The notes under the pieces are model-generated. The model was not told the DNA's origin. It did no database searches and saw only the letters and a list, made by a program, of their open reading frames with translations. From positions 62,001 to 126,000 of the forward strand of contig WQZS01000005.1 in NCBI GenBank assembly GCA_009780585.1: a DNA stretch of 64,000 nt. The letters are read 5' to 3'. Each line of letters opens with the position of its first letter. Positions within the stretch are counted from its first letter, which is position 1. Of the stretch, positions 1 to 8,785 are shown piece after piece. The stretch is from Defluviitaleaceae bacterium. Lineage in GTDB: Bacteria > Bacillota > Clostridia > Lachnospirales > WQUN01. Both the position numbers and the translations under genes were made by a program.

Positions 1-256
1 GGTCGTCGAAGGTCGTCAGCACCAGCACCTTTACATGGGGGTAACGCGATTTGATTACACGGGTGGCGGCGATGCCGTCCGTACCGGGCATTCGGATGTC
101 CATCAGTACCGCGTCCGGCGCATGGGTTTTGCATAAATCAATGGCTTCCGTGCCGTCCTTGGCCAAAGCGGCGACGCGGATATCCGGTTCACGGGATAAG
201 CGTTTTTCCAAACCCGCACGGATCAACGGATCGTCATCGGCGATGATCAACCGCAT
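1..256 (-). CDS. Response regulator receiver domain (NarL/FixJ type), 3' end outside window
   Basis: Only the first 85 codons are present; the gene runs off the left edge. The visible part is the start of a phospho-acceptor receiver domain. It has the acidic cluster ADDD at residues 6-9, the phosphorylatable Asp at D53 inside VLMDIRMPG, and the conserved Thr region LVLTTFDD at the edge. The output domain is not visible. A NarL/LuxR-type HTH is inferred because the partner is a HisKA_3-type kinase. The gene overlaps the 3' end of the kinase gene by 23 nt, so the two are translationally coupled. It is the last visible gene of the ABC exporter operon and probably controls that operon. Confidence 0.9.
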   Translation of the reverse strand, partial: MRLIIADDDPLIRAGLEKRLSREPDIRVAALAKDGTEAIDLCKTHAPDAVLMDIRMPGTDGIAATRVIKSRYPHVKVLVLTTFDD

Positions 257-1358
257 TTTGGGCCTCCTTTGCGATGGGTATCACGCAAATTACCTTGAAG
301 GTATCGTTAAAGTCAACCGCCAGGCTCCCACCGATCGCCGACGCGCGGTAACGGAGGTTCCTGAGTCCCGCGCCCATCACCGCCGTGTCCGGTTTTTTTG
401 TTGAAACGCCGTCGTTCTCCACGCACAGGCGTACCAATTTGGGGGTCGCGTCCAAACTTACCGATACGGTACGCGCGTTCGCGTGGCGGGCGGCATTGGT
501 CAGGGATTCGCTTAGGACGGATTCCAACGTATTCCATATGTGTACGGGTACGGGGTTGGTGTCGCCGAATGTGGAAAAACGAACCGGCGGGTTAGGGAAT
601 CGCTTGCAAATTTCCTCCAAGGTATTGATACCCGGCGCGGCTATGGGTGCGAGGTTATGTACGGCTTCGCGTATTTTGTTTGCGCCGCTGCCCAAGCGTT
701 CCAACGCGGCGTCGAACAACGGCAGCGATTCGTCGTTCTCCCCCGCAAGCTCCTCCCGGACCGCCTGCAAAGAGATATACGCCGCCACAATATCGTGCCC
801 TGCGTTGTCGTGGATATCCCGCGCGATGCGGGCGCGTTCGCTTAAAGTGGTCATGCGCTCGATTTGTACCGCGGCTGAAAATAAATCGCTTTGCAAGGAT
901 TCCAATCGGTAATAACGCCCCGCTTCGGTGTCGCGCGCTTGGAATCCCCGCCGGTATTCCCTTTCCCAAAGGCCGAGGAACAACCCCGCAACCGCACCCA
1001 AAGCCGCATAGGCAACCCCGTAAAAATCCCGCGTTGCAAGCAGGAATAAAAACACCGCCGCCGCACACAGCACAATCGTTACGCGATGCCGCGTTTTATC
1101 ATCCGTGCGGTAATACATCGCCCAAAACAACGGCAACGCCAACGCAACCGGAAAAAATACCGCGCATACCCAGCAATCGATCACAACCGTAATGCCCGAT
1201 TCGGGGAACCGCCAGCGTAGCAGCACCATACACAGCATAAACAGCATAACAAAAAAGCCCGTCATGTCGCCGCCGTACAACCAGCGCGCGGCTAACAGGC
1301 CAAAACCCAAGAGGGAACAGACGATAAATGCGGTTTTCGGCGGGGGTAAGTCCATCAT
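234..1358 (-). CDS. Two-component sensor histidine kinase (HisKA_3/NarX-DesK type)
   Basis: A 374-residue membrane histidine kinase. Residues 10-130 hold about four to six hydrophobic segments with no large extracytoplasmic domain, so it may sense the membrane or the neighbouring transporter. The dimerisation/phospho-acceptor box is RIARDIHDNAGHD with H183. The ATPase domain shows the N-box ESLTNAARHA (N288) and a G-box GAGLRNL at 329-335. Two consecutive ATGs are possible starts; the first overlaps the stop of the upstream permease gene by one base (TAATG). Overlap with the regulator gene downstream identifies its cognate partner. An ABC-2 exporter beside a HisKA_3 kinase resembles antibiotic- or lantibiotic-sensing modules, but the ligand is unknown. 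Confidence 0.92.
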   Translation of the reverse strand: MMDLPPPKTAFIVCSLLGFGLLAARWLYGGDMTGFFVMLFMLCMVLLRWRFPESGITVVIDCWVCAVFFPVALALPLFWAMYYRTDDKTRHRVTIVLCAAAVFLFLLATRDFYGVAYAALGAVAGLFLGLWEREYRRGFQARDTEAGRYYRLESLQSDLFSAAVQIERMTTLSERARIARDIHDNAGHDIVAAYISLQAVREELAGENDESLPLFDAALERLGSGANKIREAVHNLAPIAAPGINTLEEICKRFPNPPVRFSTFGDTNPVPVHIWNTLESVLSESLTNAARHANARTVSVSLDATPKLVRLCVENDGVSTKKPDTAVMGAGLRNLRYRASAIGGSLAVDFNDTFKVICVIPIAKEAQNAVDHRR

Positions 1359-2056
1359 TACACGATTCTACGCTTGCTCCCGTATAAAATCAACGCCGCC
1401 GAAAATAACGCAAGCGCGAGTATCGACGTCCAATACTGTGCGGTAGCCCCTTCGTAAGCAATCAGTTCCTCGAAGGCCCGTGCCGCCCAATGCGCGGGGA
1501 ACAACGCGCCGATATGCCGTATCGTCGCGGGCATCATGGAAAGGGGTATCAGCATCCCACCCAGGAAAGCCATGAGCGTAAGTATCAGCGAAAACGCGAC
1601 GGTGCTTGCTTCCCTGTCTTTAAAAAAGCAGCTCCACACGAAGGACAATCCGATGGACGTGGCGGAAAGCATGATATACGTAAGCACGACCAACCCGGCG
1701 AAAGGCAAATCCCACCCGTGCCGCAAGATGCCGATGACTCCGAGTATCGCCGACAACACGACCATCGGGGCCAAGCCCGCGAAGAAGTTTTGCATAAGGT
1801 AGTTCCGGAAGGTTATCGGCCCCGCCAAAATGCGCGTCAAAACACCGTCTATGCGGTCCGCTTGGATGCTCCCCGCCATCATAAACGCGCCGAAGAGGAT
1901 TACATAGGAAACGAAGAAATACCCGCGCGCTTCCGGTCCCGTGCCGAAGGCTTCGCTGTTCGCAACCGAAATAAAGGTAATCGGCAATATGCTGTTAAGC
2001 GCGAGGGATACGGGGCGCGTCAGCCCCCTGCGCAGCGCGTACCAAAATATTGTCAT
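1358..2056 (-). CDS. ABC-2 type transporter permease (second permease)
   Basis: About 232 residues with six predicted membrane segments, typical of ABC-2 permeases of drug or antimicrobial-peptide exporters. An upstream in-frame extension of 55 codons is rejected. It is Arg/His-rich, overlaps the previous permease gene, and the ATG at 2054-2056 has a strong AGGAGGAA Shine-Dalgarno. The start overlaps the stop of the upstream permease gene by 4 nt (ATGA). With the sister permease and the ATPase it should form a heterodimeric exporter. The substrate cannot be read from sequence. Confidence 0.88.
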   Translation of the reverse strand: MTIFWYALRRGLTRPVSLALNSILPITFISVANSEAFGTGPEARGYFFVSYVILFGAFMMAGSIQADRIDGVLTRILAGPITFRNYLMQNFFAGLAPMVVLSAILGVIGILRHGWDLPFAGLVVLTYIMLSATSIGLSFVWSCFFKDREASTVAFSLILTLMAFLGGMLIPLSMMPATIRHIGALFPAHWAARAFEELIAYEGATAQYWTSILALALFSAALILYGSKRRIV

Positions 2057-2823
2057 ACCGGCTTCCTCCTGCCGAGCAGTAGGATAATAACGGCCAGCGC
2101 AACGCAAAAGCCCGCGAGGTAACCCAAGTTGAGCAGGGAATCCCGCATCCCGCCTTCTTCGACGATGTTGCCGCCCATGCCCGCGGCCCCGCCCGAAAAC
2201 ATGATGGCGCGCCACGCCCAACCGAAGGGCGTAAACAACCGTCCAAGGCGCGTCAATTGCTCCCCGAAGCCGATGTTGAAGATCAAACCGCTTAACAACG
2301 CGTTACCCCAACAAAACACTACGCCCAGCGTATTGGCTGTTGCTTTCTTTTTGCAAAGCATGAAGAACAGCACGCCCGCAAGCTGCGAAAGCGTCGCCAT
2401 CAGCACAAGTACCGCAATCAGTACCCATACATTGTGCAAATACGAGTTGAATACGAACGCGCCGGAAAGGATCAATAACCCGCCGGAAATAAACGAAAAA
2501 GCGATGCTCGCGACCATATTAGCGAAGGCGAAGCTGACGATCGGCTTCGGCGTGGCAAGCAAGCGCCAGCGCATGTCCCCGCGTAAGTCCTCAAATAGAT
2601 AATCGATGACGATTAAACTCCCCATCAATTGGAAAATCAGCATGTTTACAATAATATTAAATGAATGGTTGAGATTGCGCCCGTTTATCAAATGGCCGTA
2701 CCCCTCCACCAAATAATTGTTGGTGACCACCATTAGGGAAATCAATATAAGCGGGAACACGATATACGCCCCGACGCCGATGGGATCCATCGCGGTACGC
2801 TTGAAGTAATGGCGGATTATCAT
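2053..2823 (-). CDS. ABC-2 type transporter permease (first permease)
   Basis: A 256-residue protein with six hydrophobic segments and a Gly-rich segment near residues 215-235 before the last helix, as in ABC-2 family permeases. It overlaps the ATPase gene upstream and the second permease gene downstream by 4 nt each (ATGA), so all three subunits are translationally coupled. Like its sister it lacks an ATPase domain and depends on the upstream gene. Substrate unknown; an antimicrobial peptide or drug is plausible from the adjacent two-component system. Confidence 0.88.
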   Translation of the reverse strand: MIIRHYFKRTAMDPIGVGAYIVFPLILISLMVVTNNYLVEGYGHLINGRNLNHSFNIIVNMLIFQLMGSLIVIDYLFEDLRGDMRWRLLATPKPIVSFAFANMVASIAFSFISGGLLILSGAFVFNSYLHNVWVLIAVLVLMATLSQLAGVLFFMLCKKKATANTLGVVFCWGNALLSGLIFNIGFGEQLTRLGRLFTPFGWAWRAIMFSGGAAGMGGNIVEEGGMRDSLLNLGYLAGFCVALAVIILLLGRRKPV

Positions 2824-3773
2824 AACGCACCCCCGCCGTCATCGTCGCGCAATTTGCGCCCGGTAAGGGTGAGGAACACATCCTCCAGGGTGGGTTTGGC
2901 CGCCGTGATGTTCGTGATACCGCCGCGGCGCATGGCCACTTCCATGATGCGGTTGATATTGCCCGAATCCGCGCCGGAAACGATAATGTATTCTCCGTTT
3001 TCACCTGTTGTAACGCTTTTAACCCCGGATATGGCGCGGATGTCTTCGGTCAATGCATTCGAAGGCGTGGCGGCGGTCATTTTAATCGTGTCCTCGTGTT
3101 GGATCCGCCCCACCAATTGCTCGAGGGTGCCGTCGGCAATGACACGTCCCGCGTCCATGATCGAAATGCGGTTGCATATCGCTTGCACTTCCTCCATGTA
3201 GTGGGAGGTGTAGATGACCGTCGTCCCTTCGCTTGCGATTTTCTTCACCGATTCCAGGATGTGGTTGCGGGACTGCGGGTCGATGCCGACGGTGGGTTCG
3301 TCCATGATCAGCAGCTTCGGGCGGTGCACCAGCGCGCACCCGATGTTAAGCCTGCGCTGCATCCCGCCGGAAAATTTCTTCGGCTTCTTCTTCGCGTGTT
3401 CGGTCAAGCCGACGAAATCAAGCACGCGGTTGACGTTCGATTCCAGCTCCGCGCTCCTAAGCCCGTAAAGCCGTCCGAAGTACCGCAAGTTCTCCCGCGC
3501 GGACAATTCGCCGAAAACCGTGATTTCCTGCGTGACGATGCCCATCATGCGCTTTGCGTTGACGTTGTTAACCCCCTGGCCCTGCCCGAAAACCTCGATA
3601 ATCCCGCTGTCCGCGCCGATCAAACCGCACAAAACCCGTATCGCCGTGGTTTTGCCCGCGCCGTTGGGCCCGAGCAAACCCAGGATTTCACCTTCGGCCA
3701 CGTTTAAGTCCAAATGGTCGAGCGCCATCAGGCCGCCGTAGCGTTTCACTACGTCCTTCATCACCGCAAGCAT
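2820..3773 (-). CDS. ABC transporter ATP-binding protein (drug/peptide exporter type)
   Basis: Nucleotide-binding subunit of the exporter, about 317 residues. Walker A is GPNGAGKTT (35-43), a Q-loop TQE follows near 81-83, the signature is FSGGMQRR (134-141), and Walker B runs into MDEPTVGID (157-165). The region after residue 220 is the C-terminal extension usual for DrrA/CcmA-like ATPases. The ATG at 3771-3773 is preferred because GAAGGGCGG lies at good distance upstream; an ATG nine codons earlier has no ribosome site. It is the first gene of the five-gene operon and overlaps the first permease gene by 4 nt. Confidence 0.92.
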   Translation of the reverse strand: MLAVMKDVVKRYGGLMALDHLDLNVAEGEILGLLGPNGAGKTTAIRVLCGLIGADSGIIEVFGQGQGVNNVNAKRMMGIVTQEITVFGELSARENLRYFGRLYGLRSAELESNVNRVLDFVGLTEHAKKKPKKFSGGMQRRLNIGCALVHRPKLLIMDEPTVGIDPQSRNHILESVKKIASEGTTVIYTSHYMEEVQAICNRISIMDAGRVIADGTLEQLVGRIQHEDTIKMTAATPSNALTEDIRAISGVKSVTTGENGEYIIVSGADSGNINRIMEVAMRRGGITNITAAKPTLEDVFLTLTGRKLRDDDGGGAL

Positions 3774-3882
3774 ATAAAAACCGCCCTTCGTTAATTGCAT
3801 TTATTGTTCTCACACACGAAAACAATTATGCCGCCGGGCGGTTTGTTTGAAAAGTGACATTTGTAATGGTTATTTTAATATT

Positions 3883-3960
3883 TCAAACCCGTACCTGTCC
3901 GTCCCTGAAAATAACGAACTTCGTCGAGGTCAACGCCTTCAACCCCATCGGGCCGCGGGC
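3883..3960 (-). pseudogene. proA: proA (gamma-glutamyl phosphate reductase) 3'-end relic
   Basis: Directly downstream of the fmt stop, the minus strand reads about 25 codons that match the C-terminus of ProA. The run ARGPMGLKALTS is followed by a TKFVIFRDGQVRV-type tail and a TGA at 3883-3885. Known ProA proteins end with a GPMGLEALTS...K...GQVR pattern. The reading frame continues upstream for about a dozen unrelated codons and meets the fmt stop, so no start or catalytic domain remains. It looks like the scar of a deletion or rearrangement that removed most of proA. What is seen is the match; the history is inferred. Confidence 0.7.
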
Positions 3961-3999
3961 GTTCCCCCAGGTGCAAACGGTCGGCCAAACGTTGGCGGC

Positions 4000-5022
4000 T
4001 CATAATATTGTTCCCGTTTTTATCGTCCGTCCACGCAGGTAGTCCCCCGCGGGCATCCGTTTGGCGTTGGGGCCTTGCAGTTCCGTGAGTAATAATGCGC
4101 CGTCCCCGCAAAGTACCGTCAATCCCCGGTTATCCGCGGAAAAGATCGTTCCCGGCTTCCGATTATTAATTTTGGTGGAATCCCCCGAAATTAATGACCG
4201 TTCCGCCCGCCATATTTTTAAGGAGTTTTGTTCATACATCGTATAAGCCCCCGGCCACGGGTCGAACGCGCGGATTCGGTTAATAATTTGGGAAGCGGAT
4301 TGGTTCCAATCAATCAAGCCGTCGGTTTTGCCGATCATCGGCGCATACGAAGCGAGGGAATCATCCTGTTTGATTCGTAAAGCCGTATTACTTTCGACCG
4401 CCGCCAAAGCCTCGATAATCGTTTCCCCGCCCAACGCCGCCATGCGGTCATGCACACTCGGGAAATGCTCGTCCGGCGCAATGGCCATGGATTTTTGCAA
4501 GATCATATCGCCCGTGTCTATACCTTCGTCCATGTGCATGATGGTGATGCCGGTTACGGCTTCGCCGTTTAATATCGCCGCGTGGATGGGCGACGCCCCG
4601 CGGTACTTGGGCAACAGCGAAGCGTGGATGTTAACGCAGCCCAAACGGGGCATTTCCAATACCGCTTTCGGCAGCATCAAGCCGTACGCCGCCACAATAA
4701 AAATATCCGCGCCGAGGGATTTCAATCGGTCGCGGACTTCCCGCGGGGAATGATGGCGAAAACATGTACCCGCATCGCCCGCATCCGCTTCAAAACAGGG
4801 GATATCGTCTTTATTCTTTTTCTTAATAAACAACGTTTCGGGTTGCAAAACTTCGACGCCCGCCGCCAACGCCGCTTCCTTCACGGGGGAAAACACGATT
4901 TTATTCCCGCGCCCCGCGGGGCGGTCGGGCTGGGTAAGTACAGCCGCGACATCATGCAATTTTAACAACGCAACCAACGCAGGCACGGCAAACGCGGGCG
5001 TACCCATAAAAACTACCTTCAT
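4000..5022 (-). CDS. fmt: Methionyl-tRNA formyltransferase
   Basis: Formylates the amino group of Met-tRNAfMet using 10-formyl-tetrahydrofolate. The N-terminal domain starts MKVVFMGTPAFAVP. The formyl-THF/catalytic core has NIHASLLPKYRGASPI (131-146; catalytic-type N131 and H133) and the catalytic Asp in DEGIDTGDM (D169). The C-terminal OB-like domain ends GDYLRGRTIKTG. At 340 residues it is about 25 longer than usual because of an insertion at roughly 66-97, between LQPETL and VRDRLKSLGADI, containing a Cys/His/Asp-rich stretch (ADAGDAGTCFRHHSPRE). The start overlaps the stop of def by 4 nt (ATGA), the usual def-fmt coupling. Confidence 0.95.
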   Translation of the reverse strand: MKVVFMGTPAFAVPALVALLKLHDVAAVLTQPDRPAGRGNKIVFSPVKEAALAAGVEVLQPETLFIKKKNKDDIPCFEADAGDAGTCFRHHSPREVRDRLKSLGADIFIVAAYGLMLPKAVLEMPRLGCVNIHASLLPKYRGASPIHAAILNGEAVTGITIMHMDEGIDTGDMILQKSMAIAPDEHFPSVHDRMAALGGETIIEALAAVESNTALRIKQDDSLASYAPMIGKTDGLIDWNQSASQIINRIRAFDPWPGAYTMYEQNSLKIWRAERSLISGDSTKINNRKPGTIFSADNRGLTVLCGDGALLLTELQGPNAKRMPAGDYLRGRTIKTGTIL

Positions 5023-5537
5023 CGACGCAGCCGCCTTTCCCTGCGGTTTCGGCGCAGCTTGCGGCGTTCTTCGGCTTGCTCGTTAGTGATGAACTGCACG
5101 TTGGTGGCGTTGTCGAGGAACAAAACACCGTTTAAATGGTCGATTTCGTGGCAGAAAGCCGACGCCACGAAGTCGTCAACCGTAACGGTAACTTCTTCGC
5201 CGTGGCGGTTGAGCGCGCGTACGGTTACTTTGAAGGGACGCTCAATGTCGCCGCATTTACCCGGCACGGACAGGCAAGCCTCGTTGCACACCTGCGAGCC
5301 GTCGGACGCCAATATTTCGGGGTTAATCAATTCATATAATTCCTCGTCGAATTCCACCACCACAATACGCCTAAGTACGCCCACTTGCGGGGCCGCCAAC
5401 CCGACGGCATCCTTCGCGCGCAGGGTTTCCAGCATGTCATCGAGCAATTCGTGCATGGCGGGGGTGATGTCGGCTACGGGGCGGGCTTTTTTGGTCAATA
5501 TCTCGTCGCCGTTTATCCGGACTTGTCTGATTGCCAT
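5019..5537 (-). CDS. def: Peptide deformylase
   Basis: Removes the N-formyl group from nascent proteins, the counterpart of Fmt. All three metal/active-site motifs are visible: GLAAPQVG (46-53), EACLSVPG with the metal-ligand Cys88 (the usual EGCLS has Ala for Gly here), and HEIDHLNG (130-137) giving the two His ligands and the catalytic Glu. The length of 172 residues is normal. The C-terminal tail is a strongly basic Arg-rich helix, suited to the ribosome surface. It sits 20 nt after priA and overlaps fmt by 4 nt. Confidence 0.96.
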   Translation of the reverse strand: MAIRQVRINGDEILTKKARPVADITPAMHELLDDMLETLRAKDAVGLAAPQVGVLRRIVVVEFDEELYELINPEILASDGSQVCNEACLSVPGKCGDIERPFKVTVRALNRHGEEVTVTVDDFVASAFCHEIDHLNGVLFLDNATNVQFITNEQAEERRKLRRNRRERRLRR

Positions 5538-5557
5538 TTTCTTTATTCACTCCAGGT

Positions 5558-7675
5558 CTATTCCAATATAGCCGGGTTAAGCGACAAATGCACCGCTATG
5601 TTCGGCAACGGGTCGTTTTCCCGCAATTTCCTGATACAATATAACACAAATTGCTTCAAAGGTTCTTCTTCCGCGCATTTTACGAGTAATTTCCAACGGA
5701 ATTGCTGTTTTACCTTGGAAACGAACGCGGGCGAAACACCCATCAGTTCAAACAATCCCTTTTTATTACAATACGCCATGATGGCTTGCAGCTTATGCAA
5801 AGCCGCGATAACTTCCTTTTCGACAGGGCCGGAAAGCATGACCGAAAAGATATGCGTAAACGGCGGATACCCCATTGTACGGCGCAAAGCGATTTCGTGC
5901 GCGTAGAAGGCTTCGTAGTTCCCCTCCCGCGCGAATTGCAAGGCGTAATGTTCGGGGTTGTACGTTTGCAAAAAGACGCGCCCCGCGTAATCGCTCCTGC
6001 CCGCGCGCCCTGCCACTTGCGTCAATAGTTGGAACGTATGCTCCCCCGCGCGGAAATCCCCCGAAAACAACGACAAGTCCGCCGCGATAACCCCCACCAA
6101 CGTAACCTGCGGAAAGTCCAAACCCTTCGCCACCATTTGCGTGCCGATCAACACCTGCGCCGCGCCGCGCCGGAACGCCGACAAAATCTCCGCGTGGCCG
6201 TGTTTGCCGCGCGTGGTATCCATGTCCATCCTCAGCGTGGCTGTATGGGGGAAAAGCCGCGCCACTTCCGTTTCCACTTGCTGCGTACCCACGCCGAAAC
6301 GCCGCAGATGCACCGAAGCGCACGACGGGCATTTTTCGGGCAGCGGCAACCCCCGCCCGCAGTAATGGCACAAAAGCGACCCCGTATCCGCATGGTATGT
6401 ATGGTTGACGCGGCATTGGTCGCAGGACAGCACATCCCCGCAATGCCTGCACGACACGAACGTGGAATAACCCCGGCGGTTAAGGAACAGGATCGCCTGC
6501 CGTCCGGCGGCCAATACCTCCTTCAATGCGTCGGTGAAATCCTTCGAAAATAACGACGTATTCCCCCGCGTAAATTCCCTGCGCATGTCAATGATATGTA
6601 CATCGGGGAAGGTGAGGTTAATCCGATGCGGCAGCCGTAACAATGAATAAAAAACGCGGGAGTCGAAGGGGGGTGTATGTCTCCTTTCGCGGGGGGGTTG
6701 GTTCCAATGCTCCGGCGGTTTTGGTTCCGCCGCTCTTAAATACGATTCCATCGAAGGGGTCGCGCTCCCCAGCACCACAGCCGCGCCCGTCAATTCCGCC
6801 CGTTTAACCGCCACTTCCCGTGCGTCGTATTTGGGCGACGTTTCGGAATGGTAGGTATGTTCATGTTCCTCGTCAATCACGATCAGGCCCAACCGCGTGA
6901 AAGGCATAAATACCGCCGACCGCGGGCCGATCACCAGCGAAATCTCCCCGTCCAGCGCCCGCTTCCATATGACGAAGCGTTCCCCCGCGGTTAATCGGCT
7001 GTGCGTCACCGCTACCGCGTCCCCGAAGCGCGCGGTAAATATATCCACCGTTTGCGGGGTTAAGGCGATTTCCGGCACCAATACGATGGCTTGTTTCCCC
7101 TGCGCCAATACATGCGAAATGGTATGGAGGTACACCTCGGTTTTGCCGCTGCCCGTGACGCCGTGCAGCAGGTAAACGGAGGAAATCTCAGAATTCACCG
7201 CTTGATCAAAACTGCCGATCAATTCATTAACCGCGGAACGCTGGTCATCCGTGAGGGTAACTTCGGCACAATTTGTTCCGAAGTTCGGTTTTGTCTTTTT
7301 AGTACGCGTGCCGGGGAAAGCCTTGCCCGCCTTCGCCGAAGGCGAAACGCACCGTATGCACGATATCAACGTGGTGTAATATTTATCCCGCATCCATTGC
7401 GCCAGCGCCAGCACTTCGGGCGCCAGTACGCAAAAGGTGTCCGGCAGCGCGGAAATCTCCTTCAATAAAAAAGAAGCGTTTTCGGATTGCAAGCCGTCCG
7501 CTTCTTCGATTAATTCGATGATATACCCCGTCGTGGGTTTATTGCCTTTGCCGAAGGGTACGACGCAACGCATCCCCGCTTGCACGTCCATGCCCGCGGG
7601 GATTTTGTAATGAAACAGCCTGTCCAATTCGCCGTGCAGCGTATCGATGCACACGGCGGCATACGCGGGGCTCAT
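5558..7675 (-). CDS. priA: Primosomal protein N' (replication restart helicase)
   Basis: A 705-residue 3'-to-5' DNA helicase that reloads the replisome at stalled forks. The N-terminal 3'-DNA-binding domain (about 1-110) is followed by the helicase core with Walker A GVTGSGKTE (172-180) and the DEEH box (268-271). The PriA-specific zinc-binding insertion, about 425-475, has paired Cys in SCRHCG, SCDQC, CHYCG and KCPSC. The helicase C-lobe follows, with GTQMVAKGLDFPQVTLVG. The start overlaps the stop of rpoZ by 4 nt. The usual coaBC (dfp) gene between rpoZ and priA is absent here. Confidence 0.96.
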   Translation of the reverse strand: MSPAYAAVCIDTLHGELDRLFHYKIPAGMDVQAGMRCVVPFGKGNKPTTGYIIELIEEADGLQSENASFLLKEISALPDTFCVLAPEVLALAQWMRDKYYTTLISCIRCVSPSAKAGKAFPGTRTKKTKPNFGTNCAEVTLTDDQRSAVNELIGSFDQAVNSEISSVYLLHGVTGSGKTEVYLHTISHVLAQGKQAIVLVPEIALTPQTVDIFTARFGDAVAVTHSRLTAGERFVIWKRALDGEISLVIGPRSAVFMPFTRLGLIVIDEEHEHTYHSETSPKYDAREVAVKRAELTGAAVVLGSATPSMESYLRAAEPKPPEHWNQPPRERRHTPPFDSRVFYSLLRLPHRINLTFPDVHIIDMRREFTRGNTSLFSKDFTDALKEVLAAGRQAILFLNRRGYSTFVSCRHCGDVLSCDQCRVNHTYHADTGSLLCHYCGRGLPLPEKCPSCASVHLRRFGVGTQQVETEVARLFPHTATLRMDMDTTRGKHGHAEILSAFRRGAAQVLIGTQMVAKGLDFPQVTLVGVIAADLSLFSGDFRAGEHTFQLLTQVAGRAGRSDYAGRVFLQTYNPEHYALQFAREGNYEAFYAHEIALRRTMGYPPFTHIFSVMLSGPVEKEVIAALHKLQAIMAYCNKKGLFELMGVSPAFVSKVKQQFRWKLLVKCAEEEPLKQFVLYCIRKLRENDPLPNIAVHLSLNPAILE

Positions 7676-8157
7676 GTGGCGGAGTAGTCGCCCTCTTCGT
7701 CCTCATCGGCTTCGCCTTCCACGTCCGCGTACATGTCGAAATCGTCCTTTTCCGCGGGCAGGTCGTTGTCCGCGTACCGTTCCATGTAGCCGTCATCTTC
7801 CTCGTAGAGGTCGTATTTTTCCGTTTCGTAGTTGTCCTTAAGCTCCTCGCGCAAGTCGTCCTTCGATACGGCGGTGATATTGCGCATCTTATATTGGTCC
7901 TTAAGCATCCGTTCGTACGTGCCATTCAGGATTTCGTCCTGCACGGTAAGGAGCAGCTTGCCTTCGATCATTTCCTTTACGGCGATCGAAACCGCGCGGT
8001 CGGTCGGCGCGTAGGTGAGGGGATGCGCCCCGTCGATGATCTGCCGCGCGCGCTTGGCCGCCGCCAATACGATGGTGTAACGGCTGGTGATCTTTGAGCT
8101 GGACGCTTCGTTGGTGTTGATGGTTTCCATGAGTTCGGAATAGGACGGTCTTAACAT
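7672..8157 (-). CDS. rpoZ: DNA-directed RNA polymerase omega subunit with long acidic tail
   Basis: The first 75 or so residues match the omega fold. The conserved core SRYTIVLAAAKRARQI is followed by APTDRAVSIAVKEMIEGKL. The product is 161 residues, roughly twice the usual bacterial omega. The extra 80-residue C-terminal tail is dominated by Asp and Glu with scattered Tyr and is probably disordered. A start at 8157 is supported by AAAAAAGGAGCAG upstream. It lies between gmk and priA as in Firmicutes, and its stop overlaps the priA start. Confidence 0.9.
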   Translation of the reverse strand: MLRPSYSELMETINTNEASSSKITSRYTIVLAAAKRARQIIDGAHPLTYAPTDRAVSIAVKEMIEGKLLLTVQDEILNGTYERMLKDQYKMRNITAVSKDDLREELKDNYETEKYDLYEEDDGYMERYADNDLPAEKDDFDMYADVEGEADEDEEGDYSAT

Positions 8158-8172
8158 TTTACTGCTCCTTTT

Positions 8173-8769
8173 TTATATGAAGAATTGGTTGATCTGTGAT
8201 TGGCAGCGGCGCGGGCGCAAGCGTTCCGCGTCCACGATGGCGTCGATCTTGGCTACGGCGCACCCTACTTCGTCATTAATGACCAAATAATCGTACGCGC
8301 TGATCAAGGGAACTTCTTCCGACGCCCTTTTCAATCGGGCGTCGATGGTTACGGCGTCTTCGGTGGCGCGGGCGTTTAGGCGGCGCGACAATTCATCCAT
8401 GGTAGGCGGCATGAGGAAGATCAAAACGGCGTCGGGGAACTTTCCTTTTACTTGGAGCGCGCCGTTTATCTCGATTTCCAGCACGACGACCTTACCTTCG
8501 GCGATTTGCTGTTCCACATACCGCCGCGGCGTGCCGTAGTTGTGCCCGACGAACAAGGCGTGTTCCAGCAGTTCACCGGTTTGCCGCATCCGCGTAAATT
8601 CCTCGGGCGTGGTGAAGAAATAATCGCGTCCATCATCCTCGCCCTCGCGCGGGGGGCGCGTCGTGACGGAAATTGAGCGGGCGTAACCCTTGGCGGCGTC
8701 CAACCGCTTAACGACCGTTCCCTTGCCCGAGCCGGACGGCCCGGAGATGATGACCAATAACCCCTCCAT
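8173..8769 (-). CDS. gmk: Guanylate kinase
   Basis: Converts GMP plus ATP to GDP plus ADP. A 198-residue protein with the P-loop SGPSGSGKGT (9-18). The GMP-binding segment is SVTTRPPREGEDDGRDYFF, with Arg and Tyr positions conserved, and the LID region carries the expected Arg-rich stretch. It lies 16 nt downstream of remA and 15 nt upstream of rpoZ, in the conserved yicC-remA-gmk-rpoZ order. The Shine-Dalgarno is weak, so translational coupling from remA is likely. Confidence 0.96.
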   Translation of the reverse strand: MEGLLVIISGPSGSGKGTVVKRLDAAKGYARSISVTTRPPREGEDDGRDYFFTTPEEFTRMRQTGELLEHALFVGHNYGTPRRYVEQQIAEGKVVVLEIEINGALQVKGKFPDAVLIFLMPPTMDELSRRLNARATEDAVTIDARLKRASEEVPLISAYDYLVINDEVGCAVAKIDAIVDAERLRPRRCQSQINQFFI

Positions 8770-8785
8770 ATCGGCGTTGTCGGGG

